A model generated the notes under the pieces. It searched no databases, was not told the origin of the DNA, and saw only the letters and a list, made by a program, of their open reading frames with translations. Shown one piece after another: positions 7,898 through 16,388 of a stretch of 64,000 nt of DNA (positions within the stretch are counted from its first letter, which is position 1; each line of letters begins with the position of its first letter). This stretch comes from Hydrotalea flava. Its GTDB lineage: Bacteria; Bacteroidota; Bacteroidia; Chitinophagales; Chitinophagaceae. A program made the translations under genes and the position numbers. The DNA lies in NCBI RefSeq assembly GCF_001623405.1, contig NZ_LUHG01000039.1:186001-250000 (forward strand). Direction: 5' to 3'.

Positions 7898-8788
7898 TTA
7901 ATATGCATTTCCTCTATAAGTGCGTGTTTTGGGTGCGATAGGGCCACCACCGGGGCTAGTATAATATCCGCCAAGAAAAACATTATCTAACCGCACTGAG
8001 AAAGTAACCTGAAAAGAATAGAAAGCATCTTTATTATGAGGATTACCACGCGGCATATACAAAGGTGGTTTAGCACCGGGACTTACCTCATCACTCCTAA
8101 ACGATAATGAAGCAGCTTCTAACTGACCTGCAGCAATTAATGCGTTGGTTGCATATTTTGGTGTACTTACGTCATCTAAATAATCAGTAAAAAGAATTCG
8201 GTAATTAAACTCAAACCCAACAGCAAAGGTTTCAGAAACCTCATAACGCACTCCGGCCCCAAATGGAATATTCAGTTGCATTCTATGATAAAGCTTTGGA
8301 TAACCGGGTTGATTTAAATATTGTCCCTCTGTACCAATATCATGAAGGTAAACTTTGTTCCCGTTGCGATCGTAAGTAGTGGGGTTAAAATGGTATATTC
8401 CAAAACCGCCAAATACATAAGGCACAATATTATAAACATTCCGGTCTAAAATATCATATTCCATCATATTAGAAACTTCCCATATAAAACTTTTAAAATT
8501 TAAATTACGGGCTCGCAGATCTGCTCTGGGAGATAAAGCATCATTCCCTTTTACACCCAATAAAGACAATCCTAAACGATAGCGTATTTTTTCACCTAAA
8601 TCGTAAGTTGCACCTCCCATAACATCCGGAGAAACTTGTTTTAATGCAGGTGAGCCCTGTATTAAATCGCCCAAATAAGCACTACCACCTAAGCCACCAA
8701 AGACACGTACTCGTTGAGCCATCACCGGACTGTTTAATGCTAAAATTACAATTAGCAGTAATAAGCGAAAAGATGATTTTACAAGCAT
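7898..8788 (-). CDS. DUF6089-like outer-membrane beta-barrel protein
   Basis: A 296-residue protein with a Sec signal peptide (hydrophobic core LLLLIVILALNSPVMAQ). It then has alternating beta-strand sequence rich in glycine and aromatic residues: RVFGGLGGSAYLGDL, MEYDILDRNVYNIVPYVFGG, VRYEVSETFAVGFEFNYR. The last strands include YSFQVTFSVRL. This matches DUF6089, a Bacteroidota family of presumed outer-membrane barrels of unknown function. The FxGG.. and LGDLIQ opening after the signal is typical. It is flanked by the terminator it shares with ndk and by a 190-base gap before lipA, so it is probably monocistronic. The outer-membrane location is inferred from composition. Confidence 0.75.
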   Translation of the reverse strand: MLVKSSFRLLLLIVILALNSPVMAQRVRVFGGLGGSAYLGDLIQGSPALKQVSPDVMGGATYDLGEKIRYRLGLSLLGVKGNDALSPRADLRARNLNFKSFIWEVSNMMEYDILDRNVYNIVPYVFGGFGIYHFNPTTYDRNGNKVYLHDIGTEGQYLNQPGYPKLYHRMQLNIPFGAGVRYEVSETFAVGFEFNYRILFTDYLDDVSTPKYATNALIAAGQLEAASLSFRSDEVSPGAKPPLYMPRGNPHNKDAFYSFQVTFSVRLDNVFLGGYYTSPGGGPIAPKTRTYRGNAY

Positions 8789-8839
8789 TAAAACGAGTTA
8801 GTGGTTTGTAATTTTTAGATACCTTCATTCATTACCTTT

Positions 8840-8847
8840 CAAATATA
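8840..8847 (-). promoter_or_regulatory. Possible -7 box of the DUF6089 gene
   Basis: TATATTTG on the minus strand fits TAnnTTTG and lies 51 bases ahead of the ATG. No clear TTG upstream; in AT-rich DNA such matches also arise by chance. Confidence 0.25.
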
Positions 8848-8978
8848 TTGAATTTACGTAATTATGAGCATTAATTGTACTAAAACTTCAAAATTAAAAA
8901 ATATCAATACTACTTTGAATCAATGAATCTATTAAATCCTAAACTCAATATAGTTATATCTTCAGTATATAACAGTTT

Positions 8979-9905
8979 CTAATGGTTTTCCTTTTCACTT
9001 TTCCATTTTGAACACCCATACCCTTTTAAAACATGCTTTTCACTATGGTAAGAAGAACGCACCAAAGGGCCACTTTCTACATAATCGAACCCAATTTGAT
9101 AGCCAATTTCTTTTAATTCAGCAAATTCATCCGGATGTACAAAACGCTGAACAGGCAAATGTTTGGCAGTTGGTTGTAAGTACTGCCCTAAAGTTAACAC
9201 ATCACAATCAACAGTTCTTAAATCATGCATAGTTTGTATCACTTCTTCTTTGGTTTCGCCAATACCTAACATTAAACCTGTTTTGGTGCGCATACCACCT
9301 GCTTTTAAAATTTTTAACACTTCTAAACTTCTGTGGTATTTGGCCTGTACCCGAACTTTTCGGGTCATTCGTTCTACTGTTTCCATGTTATGGCTTACAA
9401 CCTCAGGTGCAGCATCAATAATTCTTTGTATTTGATCGGATATGCCTCTGAAATCGGGAATTAATGTTTCCAGAGTTGTTGCAGGGTTTAAGGCTTTTAT
9501 AGCTTTGATGGTATTGTGCCAGATAATGGAGCCGCCATCTTTCAATTCATCTCGGTCAACACTGGTAATTACTGCATGTTTTACTTTCATTAAGTGAATG
9601 GCTTCTGCAACCCTTTGAGGTTCATCCCAATCAACCGGTGCAGGCCTGCCTGTTGCTACAGCACAAAATCCACAACTGCGGGTACATACATTACCTAAAA
9701 TCATAAATGTTGCAGTACCTTCTCCCCAACACTCACCCATGTTGGGGCAGTTTCCACTTTCACAAATGGTATGTAATTGATGGGTATCAACCAAACCGCG
9801 AACATGTTTGTAACTTTCGCCAATGGGCAGTTTTACCCTTAACCAATCAGGTTTTTTTATTCTTGTAGCATTTGTTGTTGCTGAAATAACCGATAATTCT
9901 TCCAC
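8979..9905 (-). CDS. lipA: Lipoyl synthase
   Basis: Radical-SAM enzyme that inserts two sulfurs into protein-bound octanoyl groups to form lipoamide for 2-oxoacid dehydrogenases. It has both Fe-S clusters: the N-terminal auxiliary cluster [12 protein letters not shown] and the radical-SAM CTRSCGFC. Other family blocks are [36 protein letters not shown] and the C-terminal RSSYHS. The reading frame is open to an ATG at 9998, but the extra 31 residues do not resemble LipA. The GTG at 9905 gives a start close to the conserved [14 protein letters not shown] and is preferred. No lipB is nearby, and upstream and downstream gaps suggest a single-gene unit. Confidence 0.93.
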   Translation of the reverse strand: MEELSVISATTNATRIKKPDWLRVKLPIGESYKHVRGLVDTHQLHTICESGNCPNMGECWGEGTATFMILGNVCTRSCGFCAVATGRPAPVDWDEPQRVAEAIHLMKVKHAVITSVDRDELKDGGSIIWHNTIKAIKALNPATTLETLIPDFRGISDQIQRIIDAAPEVVSHNMETVERMTRKVRVQAKYHRSLEVLKILKAGGMRTKTGLMLGIGETKEEVIQTMHDLRTVDCDVLTLGQYLQPTAKHLPVQRFVHPDEFAELKEIGYQIGFDYVESGPLVRSSYHSEKHVLKGYGCSKWKSEKENH

Positions 9906-10081
9906 AAAATCTGTTTTTATAAAATAATTGCAATACTGCAGTTCATTTGCTATTTTAAAATATTTATATTTGCTTCCCAAACTTTGTACATGAAGCAATG
10001 TATATTTCTGATAGCCGTAAAATGAATCATCCTTCGCTCAAACAAAACAATACACGTAATAAAAGGATGTGCAAATTTACA

Positions 10082-10900
10082 TTACTTTCTTCTTCCAAAT
10101 ACTATGGCAGCATACGCATTAAAGAATAATTTTCTATCGGGACTATTCACCATTATGGGCATATTTTGTGTATAGTATTCCAGATTAACGCCTAACTCTA
10201 ATGCAGAAAGTAATTCGTTATACCTTCCATAATCAAACCGAAGTGCTGCCCGTGCCTGTACACCGGGAACATATTTAATTTCATTCAATCCTTTACTAAA
10301 TCCGGATGAGCCTTGAATAAGCGTATAATCGAGAAATGCAGTTGGATTATCTGAATATTTAATATCGTTTACCTGATTGGCATTGTTTGGATCCTGAACC
10401 TGCAAATAGTATGGTTTTAACATGCCTAAACTAAAACCACCGCCATAAATTGCTGAAACAGCAACGCCGTTTTTATTACCCTTACCACCAATTAAACGTT
10501 GCTGGCCAAGTCCTAATTTAAAATAGTAGAAATTATTCTGCTTTCCGTAAATGTAGGGATTACCCAAAAAAACAAATCCACCCCCTACCAATGGTACAGA
10601 TGTTTTTTCTTCGTGTTTGTCTTTATGCTCACCTAACTCTATCCACCACAAATTGGTTTTGGTAATGGTTTTATATTTTCCATGTTCATAAAAAATACCA
10701 TACCCATCTGTATTCAATTTCACGCCAAATGCTCCTTGTTTCTGATAAATGAGTGCCCCTTCCTCTTCCTGCTTAATTAAATTATTAATTCTTTCTCTAC
10801 GTTCTGCAGCTTTTTGTTGTCTGCTGGTAAGTGCATTTGTACTTTGTGCAAATAAAAAAACTGGTGCCAGGGCTAAGGTTAATACAATTAATTGCTTCAC
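10082..10900 (-). CDS. Hypothetical secreted, probably outer-membrane, protein
   Basis: Unrecognised function. The 272-residue protein has a Sec signal (hydrophobic IVLTLALAPVFLFAQ, cleavage near residue 19), then a short charged helix (RQQKAAERRERINNLIKQEE). The rest alternates short strands with aromatic and glycine residues, such as GVKLNTDGYGIFYEHGK, VPLVGGGFVFLGNPYIYG and ELGVNLEYYTQNMPI, and it ends with a barrel-like AYAAIVFG. This suggests an outer-membrane barrel. It diverges from the OsmC gene with 40 bases between start codons and stands alone on its strand. No conserved catalytic motif was recognised. Confidence 0.65.
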   Translation of the reverse strand: MKQLIVLTLALAPVFLFAQSTNALTSRQQKAAERRERINNLIKQEEEGALIYQKQGAFGVKLNTDGYGIFYEHGKYKTITKTNLWWIELGEHKDKHEEKTSVPLVGGGFVFLGNPYIYGKQNNFYYFKLGLGQQRLIGGKGNKNGVAVSAIYGGGFSLGMLKPYYLQVQDPNNANQVNDIKYSDNPTAFLDYTLIQGSSGFSKGLNEIKYVPGVQARAALRFDYGRYNELLSALELGVNLEYYTQNMPIMVNSPDRKLFFNAYAAIVFGRRK

Positions 10901-10940
10901 AAGAATTATTTTAATGCTAATTTAGATAAAAATTTAACCT

Positions 10941-11351
10941 ATGACTTCAATTGTATTGTATAAAGGAAATTTAAGAACAGAATTAACACATTTACAAAGT
11001 GGAACGTTAATTGAAAATGATGCACCCACCGATAATCAGGGGAAAGGGGAAAGATTTTCACCAACCGATTTGGTAGCTACTGCTTTGGGTAGTTGCATGA
11101 TTACAACAATGGGCATTAAAGCCAATACAATGAACATTGATTTAACCGGTACCAAGGCTGAGATTACGAAAATTATGAAGAGTGATCCCAGAAGAATTGG
11201 TAAAATCATTACCCATATCATATTTCCAACTTCTTTGCAGCAACTGGATGAAAAACAAAAACAAATTTTAGAAAATACGGCGCGTACCTGTCCGGTAGCA
11301 AAAAGCCTGCACCCGGATTTAGAAACAGATATTCAGTTTACTTGGGAATAA
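10941..11351 (+). CDS. OsmC/Ohr-family protein
   Basis: A 136-residue OsmC-family protein, usually thiol peroxidases that reduce organic hydroperoxides. The two redox cysteines are in the expected places: one in ATALGSCMITTMGI and one in ARTCPVAKSLHPDL. The conserved FSPTDLVA segment precedes the first. It lacks a signal peptide, as expected for this cytoplasmic family. It diverges from the outer-membrane gene on the left, and its stop codon directly abuts the stop of the convergent DUF2851 gene. The exact peroxide substrate, or an alternative YhfA-like role, cannot be told from the sequence. Confidence 0.88.
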   Translation: MTSIVLYKGNLRTELTHLQSGTLIENDAPTDNQGKGERFSPTDLVATALGSCMITTMGIKANTMNIDLTGTKAEITKIMKSDPRRIGKIITHIIFPTSLQQLDEKQKQILENTARTCPVAKSLHPDLETDIQFTWE

Positions 11352-12653
11352 TTACCGGCTGGTTTGCTTTAGTATTTTATGACCAACCATACAGGATAAA
11401 CATTTTTTTTCTGAACAATATTGTCTGGATAAATGAATGAATGCCTGCGAATCGAAGGCATTTTTGTTAGGAATTTGATATTGTAACCAGTTACTGGTAA
11501 TCAAATTTTTTTCGGCAGGAAGCAGCGTTAACCATTGAATTACTTTGTTTTTATAATTGTCATCATTATGATAATGCCCATATGCAAACAACATGGGGCT
11601 TACTGTATTAATGATTAAAGTATTGATCATTTGCCTACCTAATTTTTTGGGGAGATATGCAGTTGGTTCATCAGTTAAATTGTAATGATAATGCCAGTAA
11701 TCATTTGCAGTAACGTTAAATAATGCGCTAACCTGTTGGATAGTGGCGGCTTTCTTTATCGCATCAAACAAATGAAAAGATTGATGAATGAGCATGGCCA
11801 ATTGTGCCAAACGAACGGTTGGAAAATTTGCAGGCCGCATCCTTAAAAATTTAGGTAATGCATTTGCCGGTTTCAGGGAATATTTTTTTTGCAGAAATAG
11901 ATACTCCTTTTGCAGCATCTGAACATATTTATCTTCAAAATCATTCCTGTTCAATAAATTGGCCTGACCAAGTAACAGCGCTTCTAATTGTTGAATATTG
12001 TTTTTGTGCTTTGCCAATATATTTACAGGTGTTAATGCTGCCATTTCCTGAAACAGCAATGCATTTTGAGTTAGTCCAAAATTATAAGCCAAAACCTGCC
12101 AAAAAACCGCTTCCCAATGGCCTTTGGTTGCATGTAATTTTTGAATAATTTTTTCAGTATTTCCCATTAACTTTTCAACGGCCAGTCTTTCTTTCCATGC
12201 CATCCATTCCAAATAACTCAATGCAGGTAAATGAAGTGAACAGGGTATTTTTTGCGGGGTTTGTAATAATTGCTGATAATGTTCTAATAATAGTTTAGAC
12301 ACACGGTTGCACAAACTTAGCGTGTGCATTGAATTACCGGATGCATCGGGTATTGCTTTGTTATTCTGCCAAACCACATGTAAAATAACATTTTTAAAAT
12401 GCGGATCATTTTCGTGCTGATGTGCTAACCAATCGGAAGCCTGCACATGAATTTCTACATTACCTACCAAAGTGATTTGATTGATTTGAATAACAGCCTC
12501 TAAAAAATCGGGACCTTGATGGGTATTGTATTGCCCCGGTTTAATAACTTTTATAGGCTCTCCTGCATCTGTTACTAATGATGCAGAATTATAATATTGA
12601 AACTGCCATATAAAATGCAGCAAACGTTCATTCAGATATTGAAGCTCAAGCAT
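11352..12653 (-). CDS. DUF2851 protein
   Basis: A 433-residue soluble protein of DUF2851, a mainly Bacteroidota family of unknown function. The N-terminal part has the best-conserved block, QYNTHQGPDFLEAVIQIN followed by NVEIHVQASDWLAHQHENDP and NVILHVVWQN. The cluster of Glu, Asp and His resembles a nuclease-like active site, though this is speculation. The middle is helical. The C-terminus has CSEKKCLSC, a possible metal-binding cysteine group. Its stop abuts the OsmC stop with no bases between. maf lies 38 bases upstream on the same strand, so the two may be co-transcribed. Confidence 0.8.
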   Translation of the reverse strand: MLELQYLNERLLHFIWQFQYYNSASLVTDAGEPIKVIKPGQYNTHQGPDFLEAVIQINQITLVGNVEIHVQASDWLAHQHENDPHFKNVILHVVWQNNKAIPDASGNSMHTLSLCNRVSKLLLEHYQQLLQTPQKIPCSLHLPALSYLEWMAWKERLAVEKLMGNTEKIIQKLHATKGHWEAVFWQVLAYNFGLTQNALLFQEMAALTPVNILAKHKNNIQQLEALLLGQANLLNRNDFEDKYVQMLQKEYLFLQKKYSLKPANALPKFLRMRPANFPTVRLAQLAMLIHQSFHLFDAIKKAATIQQVSALFNVTANDYWHYHYNLTDEPTAYLPKKLGRQMINTLIINTVSPMLFAYGHYHNDDNYKNKVIQWLTLLPAEKNLITSNWLQYQIPNKNAFDSQAFIHLSRQYCSEKKCLSCMVGHKILKQTSR

Positions 12654-12691
12654 AAGTTATATCAATTAAACTTCAATATATCCAATAATTT

Positions 12692-13270
12692 TTATTTACA
12701 CAACAAGCTGTAAATTTTATTGATGGGTAACCCCATTACATTATAAAAATCACCTTCAATGGCTTTTATACCAATAAGGCCAATCCATTCCTGAATGGCG
12801 TACCCACCCGCTTTATCAAATGGTGCATAATTGTCTACATAATAAGCTGCTTCTTCTGGTGTAAATGCATTAAAATACACATTAGTTACTTCAGCAAAAG
12901 CAATTTCCTTACTTCCGATTAACAAAACTACCCCTGTTATTACCTGATGCTTGCGATCAGATAAACTTAGTATCATTTGAATGGCTTCTGAGCGGTTCGC
13001 CGGTTTTCCTAAAATATCATCATCTACTACTACAATGGTATCTGCTGCCAAAATAGATTTATGATTCAGTTCACCATGAAAATCGGCAGCAATTTTTTCT
13101 TTTACTGCAAGTGCTTTATTTCGGGCAATATGAATGGCTACTTCATTTTTAGGAAGCAAAACAGGAAAAGATTCGTCGGTTGTTTTTGTAACAACAATAA
13201 AGGGTATCCCCACTTTTTCCAGTAATTCTTTTCTTCGGGGGGAGTGAGATGCTAAAATAATTTCTTCCAT
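12692..13270 (-). CDS. maf: Maf-family nucleotide pyrophosphatase
   Basis: Maf proteins hydrolyse dTTP, UTP and modified nucleotides to monophosphates (house-cleaning) and have been linked to septum control. The 192-residue protein carries the family motifs: ILASHSPRRKELLE at the N-terminus (the Ser-Arg-Arg substrate loop), SILAADTIVVVDDDILGKP with the catalytic Asp, and DKAGGYAIQEW near the C-terminus. The DTIV/QEW pattern fits the YhdE-like dTTP/UTP group. The gene lies between a UbiA-type prenyltransferase (43 bases upstream) and DUF2851, all on the minus strand. Function is well supported by family; exact substrate preference is not. Confidence 0.93.
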   Translation of the reverse strand: MEEIILASHSPRRKELLEKVGIPFIVVTKTTDESFPVLLPKNEVAIHIARNKALAVKEKIAADFHGELNHKSILAADTIVVVDDDILGKPANRSEAIQMILSLSDRKHQVITGVVLLIGSKEIAFAEVTNVYFNAFTPEEAAYYVDNYAPFDKAGGYAIQEWIGLIGIKAIEGDFYNVMGLPINKIYSLLCK

Positions 13271-13313
13271 AATTTTTTGATATACTGATGCAAATTAAAG
13301 TATTACACCATAT

Positions 13314-14255
13314 TTACATGGGATGCCCGAAAAATAACATAGAAACAATACCTGTAAGCATAATGATTTTGACCAAAGTACTTAACCGATGAAAGTCGGC
13401 AGCTGATTGGGCTTTAATTAATAACCGCACTACTTGCAATAATGGAAGTGTAATACATACAAAGCCATACAAGGCGGTTACCCACCATCCAATAAAAGTT
13501 ACATATAATTGCAAAAGCAGTAAAGCTGCCGATAACACAATTACCCAAACCAATGTAAATATTTTTGTACTGTTTATTCCCCAAACAATGGGCATGGTTT
13601 TACAACCATATTTTCGGTCACCTTCTACATCCTCCATATCTTTAATCACCTCACGAATTAAAGAAATAATAAATGCAAACCCTGCATATAAAATTGTAAA
13701 CCGAAAAAATTTATGGGTATCTAAATTTGTTATTGGGGGAAATGCAAAAAAATAGCGTTGCTCTGCCCACCAAAGAATTAATACTGACCAGGCAGTGAGT
13801 AAAGAAATGAGCACATTACCCAACAGAAATTTTTTTTTCAGTGAAGCGGAATAAATGAACAACAACAAAACACTTAAAAAATTGAATATCCCTATAAAAG
13901 AGGTCTGGGTTGTCTTATCAATATAAAAACCCAACGCAATGCCCACAATACTTAATATAAAATGCCAGAGTATTACCCAACGGCGGCTTATTGTATTGTC
14001 AACAACAAGTCGTTTGGGTTTATTGACTAAATCAATATTTAAATCAAAATAGTCGTTAATTACATAGCCGCCGGCTGCAATGCAAACTGAGCTGAATGCT
14101 AAGAGAAAAAAAGCTGAAGTATTTAATACATTATCAACCCCTGCTGCAGTAAATAAAGGCTTTACAATGCAATACTCAAACATTACCTGGGTTAAAAAAA
14201 TAAACAGCAGGTTGGGCCAACGAATGAGTTGCAGAAATGCGTTGATAATTTTCAA
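13314..14255 (-). CDS. UbiA-family prenyltransferase
   Basis: Integral membrane prenyltransferase of the UbiA superfamily with about eight hydrophobic segments. The two aspartate-rich Mg-diphosphate motifs are clear: NDYFDLNID (with KPKRLV after it) and DMEDVEGDRKYGCKTMPI. This pattern is close to the geranylgeranylglycerol-phosphate geranylgeranyltransferase-like subfamily annotated in many Bacteroidota beside maf, as here, but the acceptor substrate cannot be proven from sequence. Menaquinone MenA is an alternative, though it usually sits elsewhere. It has 313 residues, a normal length. A 334-base AT-rich gap separates it from the next gene upstream, so it may start the UbiA-maf-DUF2851 unit. 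Confidence 0.85.
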   Translation of the reverse strand: MKIINAFLQLIRWPNLLFIFLTQVMFEYCIVKPLFTAAGVDNVLNTSAFFLLAFSSVCIAAGGYVINDYFDLNIDLVNKPKRLVVDNTISRRWVILWHFILSIVGIALGFYIDKTTQTSFIGIFNFLSVLLLFIYSASLKKKFLLGNVLISLLTAWSVLILWWAEQRYFFAFPPITNLDTHKFFRFTILYAGFAFIISLIREVIKDMEDVEGDRKYGCKTMPIVWGINSTKIFTLVWVIVLSAALLLLQLYVTFIGWWVTALYGFVCITLPLLQVVRLLIKAQSAADFHRLSTLVKIIMLTGIVSMLFFGHPM

Positions 14256-14589
14256 TTGATTGAATTTATGCGAATGATATTTTTAAATTTAATTTTGATG
14301 ACAGCACCACAAAAATAAACGGGCTCAGCCCGTTCTTGCTCAAATTTATTCATAATCTTATACAAAGCCTTTCCATTTTCGCAGCAAAAATATTGGAAAC
14401 ATACTGATGTTAAGGAATTTAATGCTACTTAATAGGATCATACAATTAAAAACAATGGGTTTGTAACGATACTGCAAAGAACAATCGTCCACATGGTTGT
14501 ACAAAAAAATAATTTGGTTTACACAAAAAAAATTATATTGTGTGTACGTTTACGTTCAATTGCTTGCCAAAAAGTCCCTCACGATTCGG
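14256..14589. other. 334-base gene-free, AT-rich gap
   Basis: No supported gene or RNA was found. It contains a GC-rich inverted repeat at 14314-14330 (AACGGGCT-C-AGCCCGTT), which on the minus strand is followed by TATTTTTG, and AT-rich ACACAA/TTGTGT dyads around 14520-14543. At its right edge is the terminator of the DUF2520 gene. The promoter of the prenyltransferase should be here but is not clear. Confidence 0.5.
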
Positions 14590-14604
14590 TTATCCGTTGA
14601 GGGA
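14569..14604 (-). terminator. Terminator overlapping the end of the DUF2520 gene
   Basis: On the minus strand TCCCTCA (14604-14598) pairs with TGAGGGA (14581-14575) across a 16-base loop, followed by CTTTTT. The left arm codes the last residues before the stop codon, so stop and terminator overlap. Confidence 0.7.
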
Positions 14605-15378
14605 TTTATTTTTTAAGTGTTCTTCACGAATACATTCGGTAAACAAATCATACAATTTTGCATATTGAGGTTTTTGCACCAATAAAGCCTGCTGCTTTTG
14701 AATAGTAACAGAATCGTTTCGAATGGCCGGGCCCGTTTGCATTGCAAAAGGTTCGATAGAATCATGAATCCTTACAGCAGTTTCATGTATCAAAGGAATT
14801 AATAGGGAAAAAGGAATGTTTTGTTCCCTACAATATGCAAATGCCATTTGATATAGATAGTTAGAAAAATTGGATGCAAATACAGCAGCAAGATGCAATT
14901 GCCTCTTTTCTTCATCATTCAATACAACAATTTGTGCATCAGTTAAATCTTTACACAATTTCATTAAATCTGGTAAAACAGACTGGTTACCTATTGTAAT
15001 GGCCAACGGAAATTCAGGCAATTTTTCAACCGGTGCATTCAGGCTTTGTATTGGCCATATTACCCCAAAGAATTCGGTAAAGTTTTTAAATATTGCTGCG
15101 GGAATACTACCCGAAGTATGTACCAAAAATTTATTTTTAAATGCCGGATGTGCAGCTGTTTCTTGAATTAAATTATCAGGCAGCGCAAATAAATACAGAT
15201 CGGCCTGAGTATAGATATCATTTATATTCGTTGTAAACGCAGCCTGCAATTGCATGGCCAATGTTGCTGCATGCTCCGGAGTTTTACCAACAATTTGCAG
15301 AATTTTATGTTGTTTTTGAAAAAGTAACTTACCGAATATAGTGGCTACATTGCCTGCACCAAGAATAACAATATCCAT
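14590..15378 (-). CDS. DUF2520 Rossmann-fold protein (oxidoreductase-like)
   Basis: A 262-residue two-domain protein. The N-terminal Rossmann fold opens with IVILGAGNVATIFGKLL, a GxGxxA dinucleotide-binding loop like those of pyrroline-5-carboxylate reductase-type enzymes (NADP-binding F420 family). The C-terminal half (about 125-255) is the helical DUF2520 domain, with QLHLAAVFASNFSNYLY as the conserved helix and TGPAIRNDSVTIQKQ near the end. Function is unknown; an NAD(P)-dependent reductase is an inference. It starts 14 bases from the divergent hydrolase gene, so its promoter must overlap that gene's start. Confidence 0.85.
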   Translation of the reverse strand: MDIVILGAGNVATIFGKLLFQKQHKILQIVGKTPEHAATLAMQLQAAFTTNINDIYTQADLYLFALPDNLIQETAAHPAFKNKFLVHTSGSIPAAIFKNFTEFFGVIWPIQSLNAPVEKLPEFPLAITIGNQSVLPDLMKLCKDLTDAQIVVLNDEEKRQLHLAAVFASNFSNYLYQMAFAYCREQNIPFSLLIPLIHETAVRIHDSIEPFAMQTGPAIRNDSVTIQKQQALLVQKPQYAKLYDLFTECIREEHLKNKSLNG

Positions 15379-15385
15379 ATATTTG
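15378..15385 (+). promoter_or_regulatory. Putative -7 box of the alpha/beta hydrolase gene
   Basis: TATATTTG fits TAnnTTTG and lies only 7 bases before the ATG at 15393, within the 14-base divergent gap and touching the start codon of the DUF2520 gene. If used, the mRNA would be leaderless or nearly so. Confidence 0.4.
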
Positions 15386-15392
15386 TTTTAGG

Positions 15393-16259
15393 ATGAACAA
15401 GAAAACAAAAACCAAACTAAAGGCAATTTATTATATTGTACTGATAAAATTGATTGCAGTTTTCAGTACAAGAACTGCCGCACTAAAGGCATTTAAGGTA
15501 TTCTCAACGCCCTATTCAGGAAAACCAAAAAGGGTACCACCGGCAGAATTTTCTTTTGCTTCTACGCTTACCCTGCACTTCGAAGGTAAAGTATTAAGGG
15601 GATGGCTATGGCAACCTGAACCAGAAAAAAATAATGGGAAAAAAATATTGATTGCACATGGCTTTGATAGTTGCAGTTATCGCTTTGCACATTTTATTCA
15701 GCCCTTTCTGCAGCAGGGGTTTACGGTTATTGCCTTTGATGCACCTGCACACGGATTAAGCGATGGTAACACTACCAATGTATTAGAATATAGAAATGCC
15801 ATTGTAGCCATCAAGAAAAAATTTGGCCCATTTGAAGTAAATATCGGGCATTCGTTAGGCGGAATGGCCATTACGTTAGCTGCTGAAAAATTACAGGACA
15901 CTTCAAAGTTAATTTTAATTGCGCCTGCAACTGAAACATCTACTGCCATTCACGCTTTTTCAAAGCTGCTGCGTTTAAACGCAAATATAAAATCTGCCTT
16001 TGTTCAACACATCAAAACAATATCAAACCATAGTATTCATTATTTTTCTGTTAGCAGGGCTATTGCACATATTCATGCGCCTGTTTTATGGATTCATGAT
16101 GAATCAGACATGATTTGTCCTTTTAAAGATGTACTTCCCATACAAGAAAAGCAATATCCGCATATTTCATTTTATTGCACAAAAGGCCTCGGGCACAGCA
16201 ATATTTATAGAAGCAAATCTGTTAAAAATGCCATTATTTCATTTAGCAATAATGAATAA
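15393..16259 (+). CDS. Alpha/beta hydrolase
   Basis: A 288-residue alpha/beta-hydrolase fold protein. The oxyanion motif LIAHGFDSCSYRF, the nucleophile elbow NIGHSLGGMAI (GHSLG, Ser nucleophile), an acid residue in IHDESDMICPF and a final His in TKGLGHSNIY complete the triad. The N-terminal region IYYIVLIKLIAVFSTRTAA is hydrophobic and may be a membrane anchor or uncleaved signal. The substrate is unknown; such proteins include esterases and lysophospholipases. It diverges from the DUF2520 gene and is followed by a 129-base gap before topA. Confidence 0.88.
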   Translation: MNKKTKTKLKAIYYIVLIKLIAVFSTRTAALKAFKVFSTPYSGKPKRVPPAEFSFASTLTLHFEGKVLRGWLWQPEPEKNNGKKILIAHGFDSCSYRFAHFIQPFLQQGFTVIAFDAPAHGLSDGNTTNVLEYRNAIVAIKKKFGPFEVNIGHSLGGMAITLAAEKLQDTSKLILIAPATETSTAIHAFSKLLRLNANIKSAFVQHIKTISNHSIHYFSVSRAIAHIHAPVLWIHDESDMICPFKDVLPIQEKQYPHISFYCTKGLGHSNIYRSKSVKNAIISFSNNE

Positions 16260-16388
16260 TCGTTTTTGTGATTTAAAGCTTTCAACTAATATTGCAATGT
16301 ACATTATTGAAAAAATGGCAAAAAAACCATTATTGAACGATTCATCCATAGATTCGTTCGTATTGTTCACCATATATTAAAAATTAGA

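Noticed and set aside
8953-8973. GTTATAT / ATATAAC hairpin just after lipA considered as a terminator
   Set aside because: The stem is only seven A-T-rich pairs and no T-run follows on the minus strand; too weak to call.
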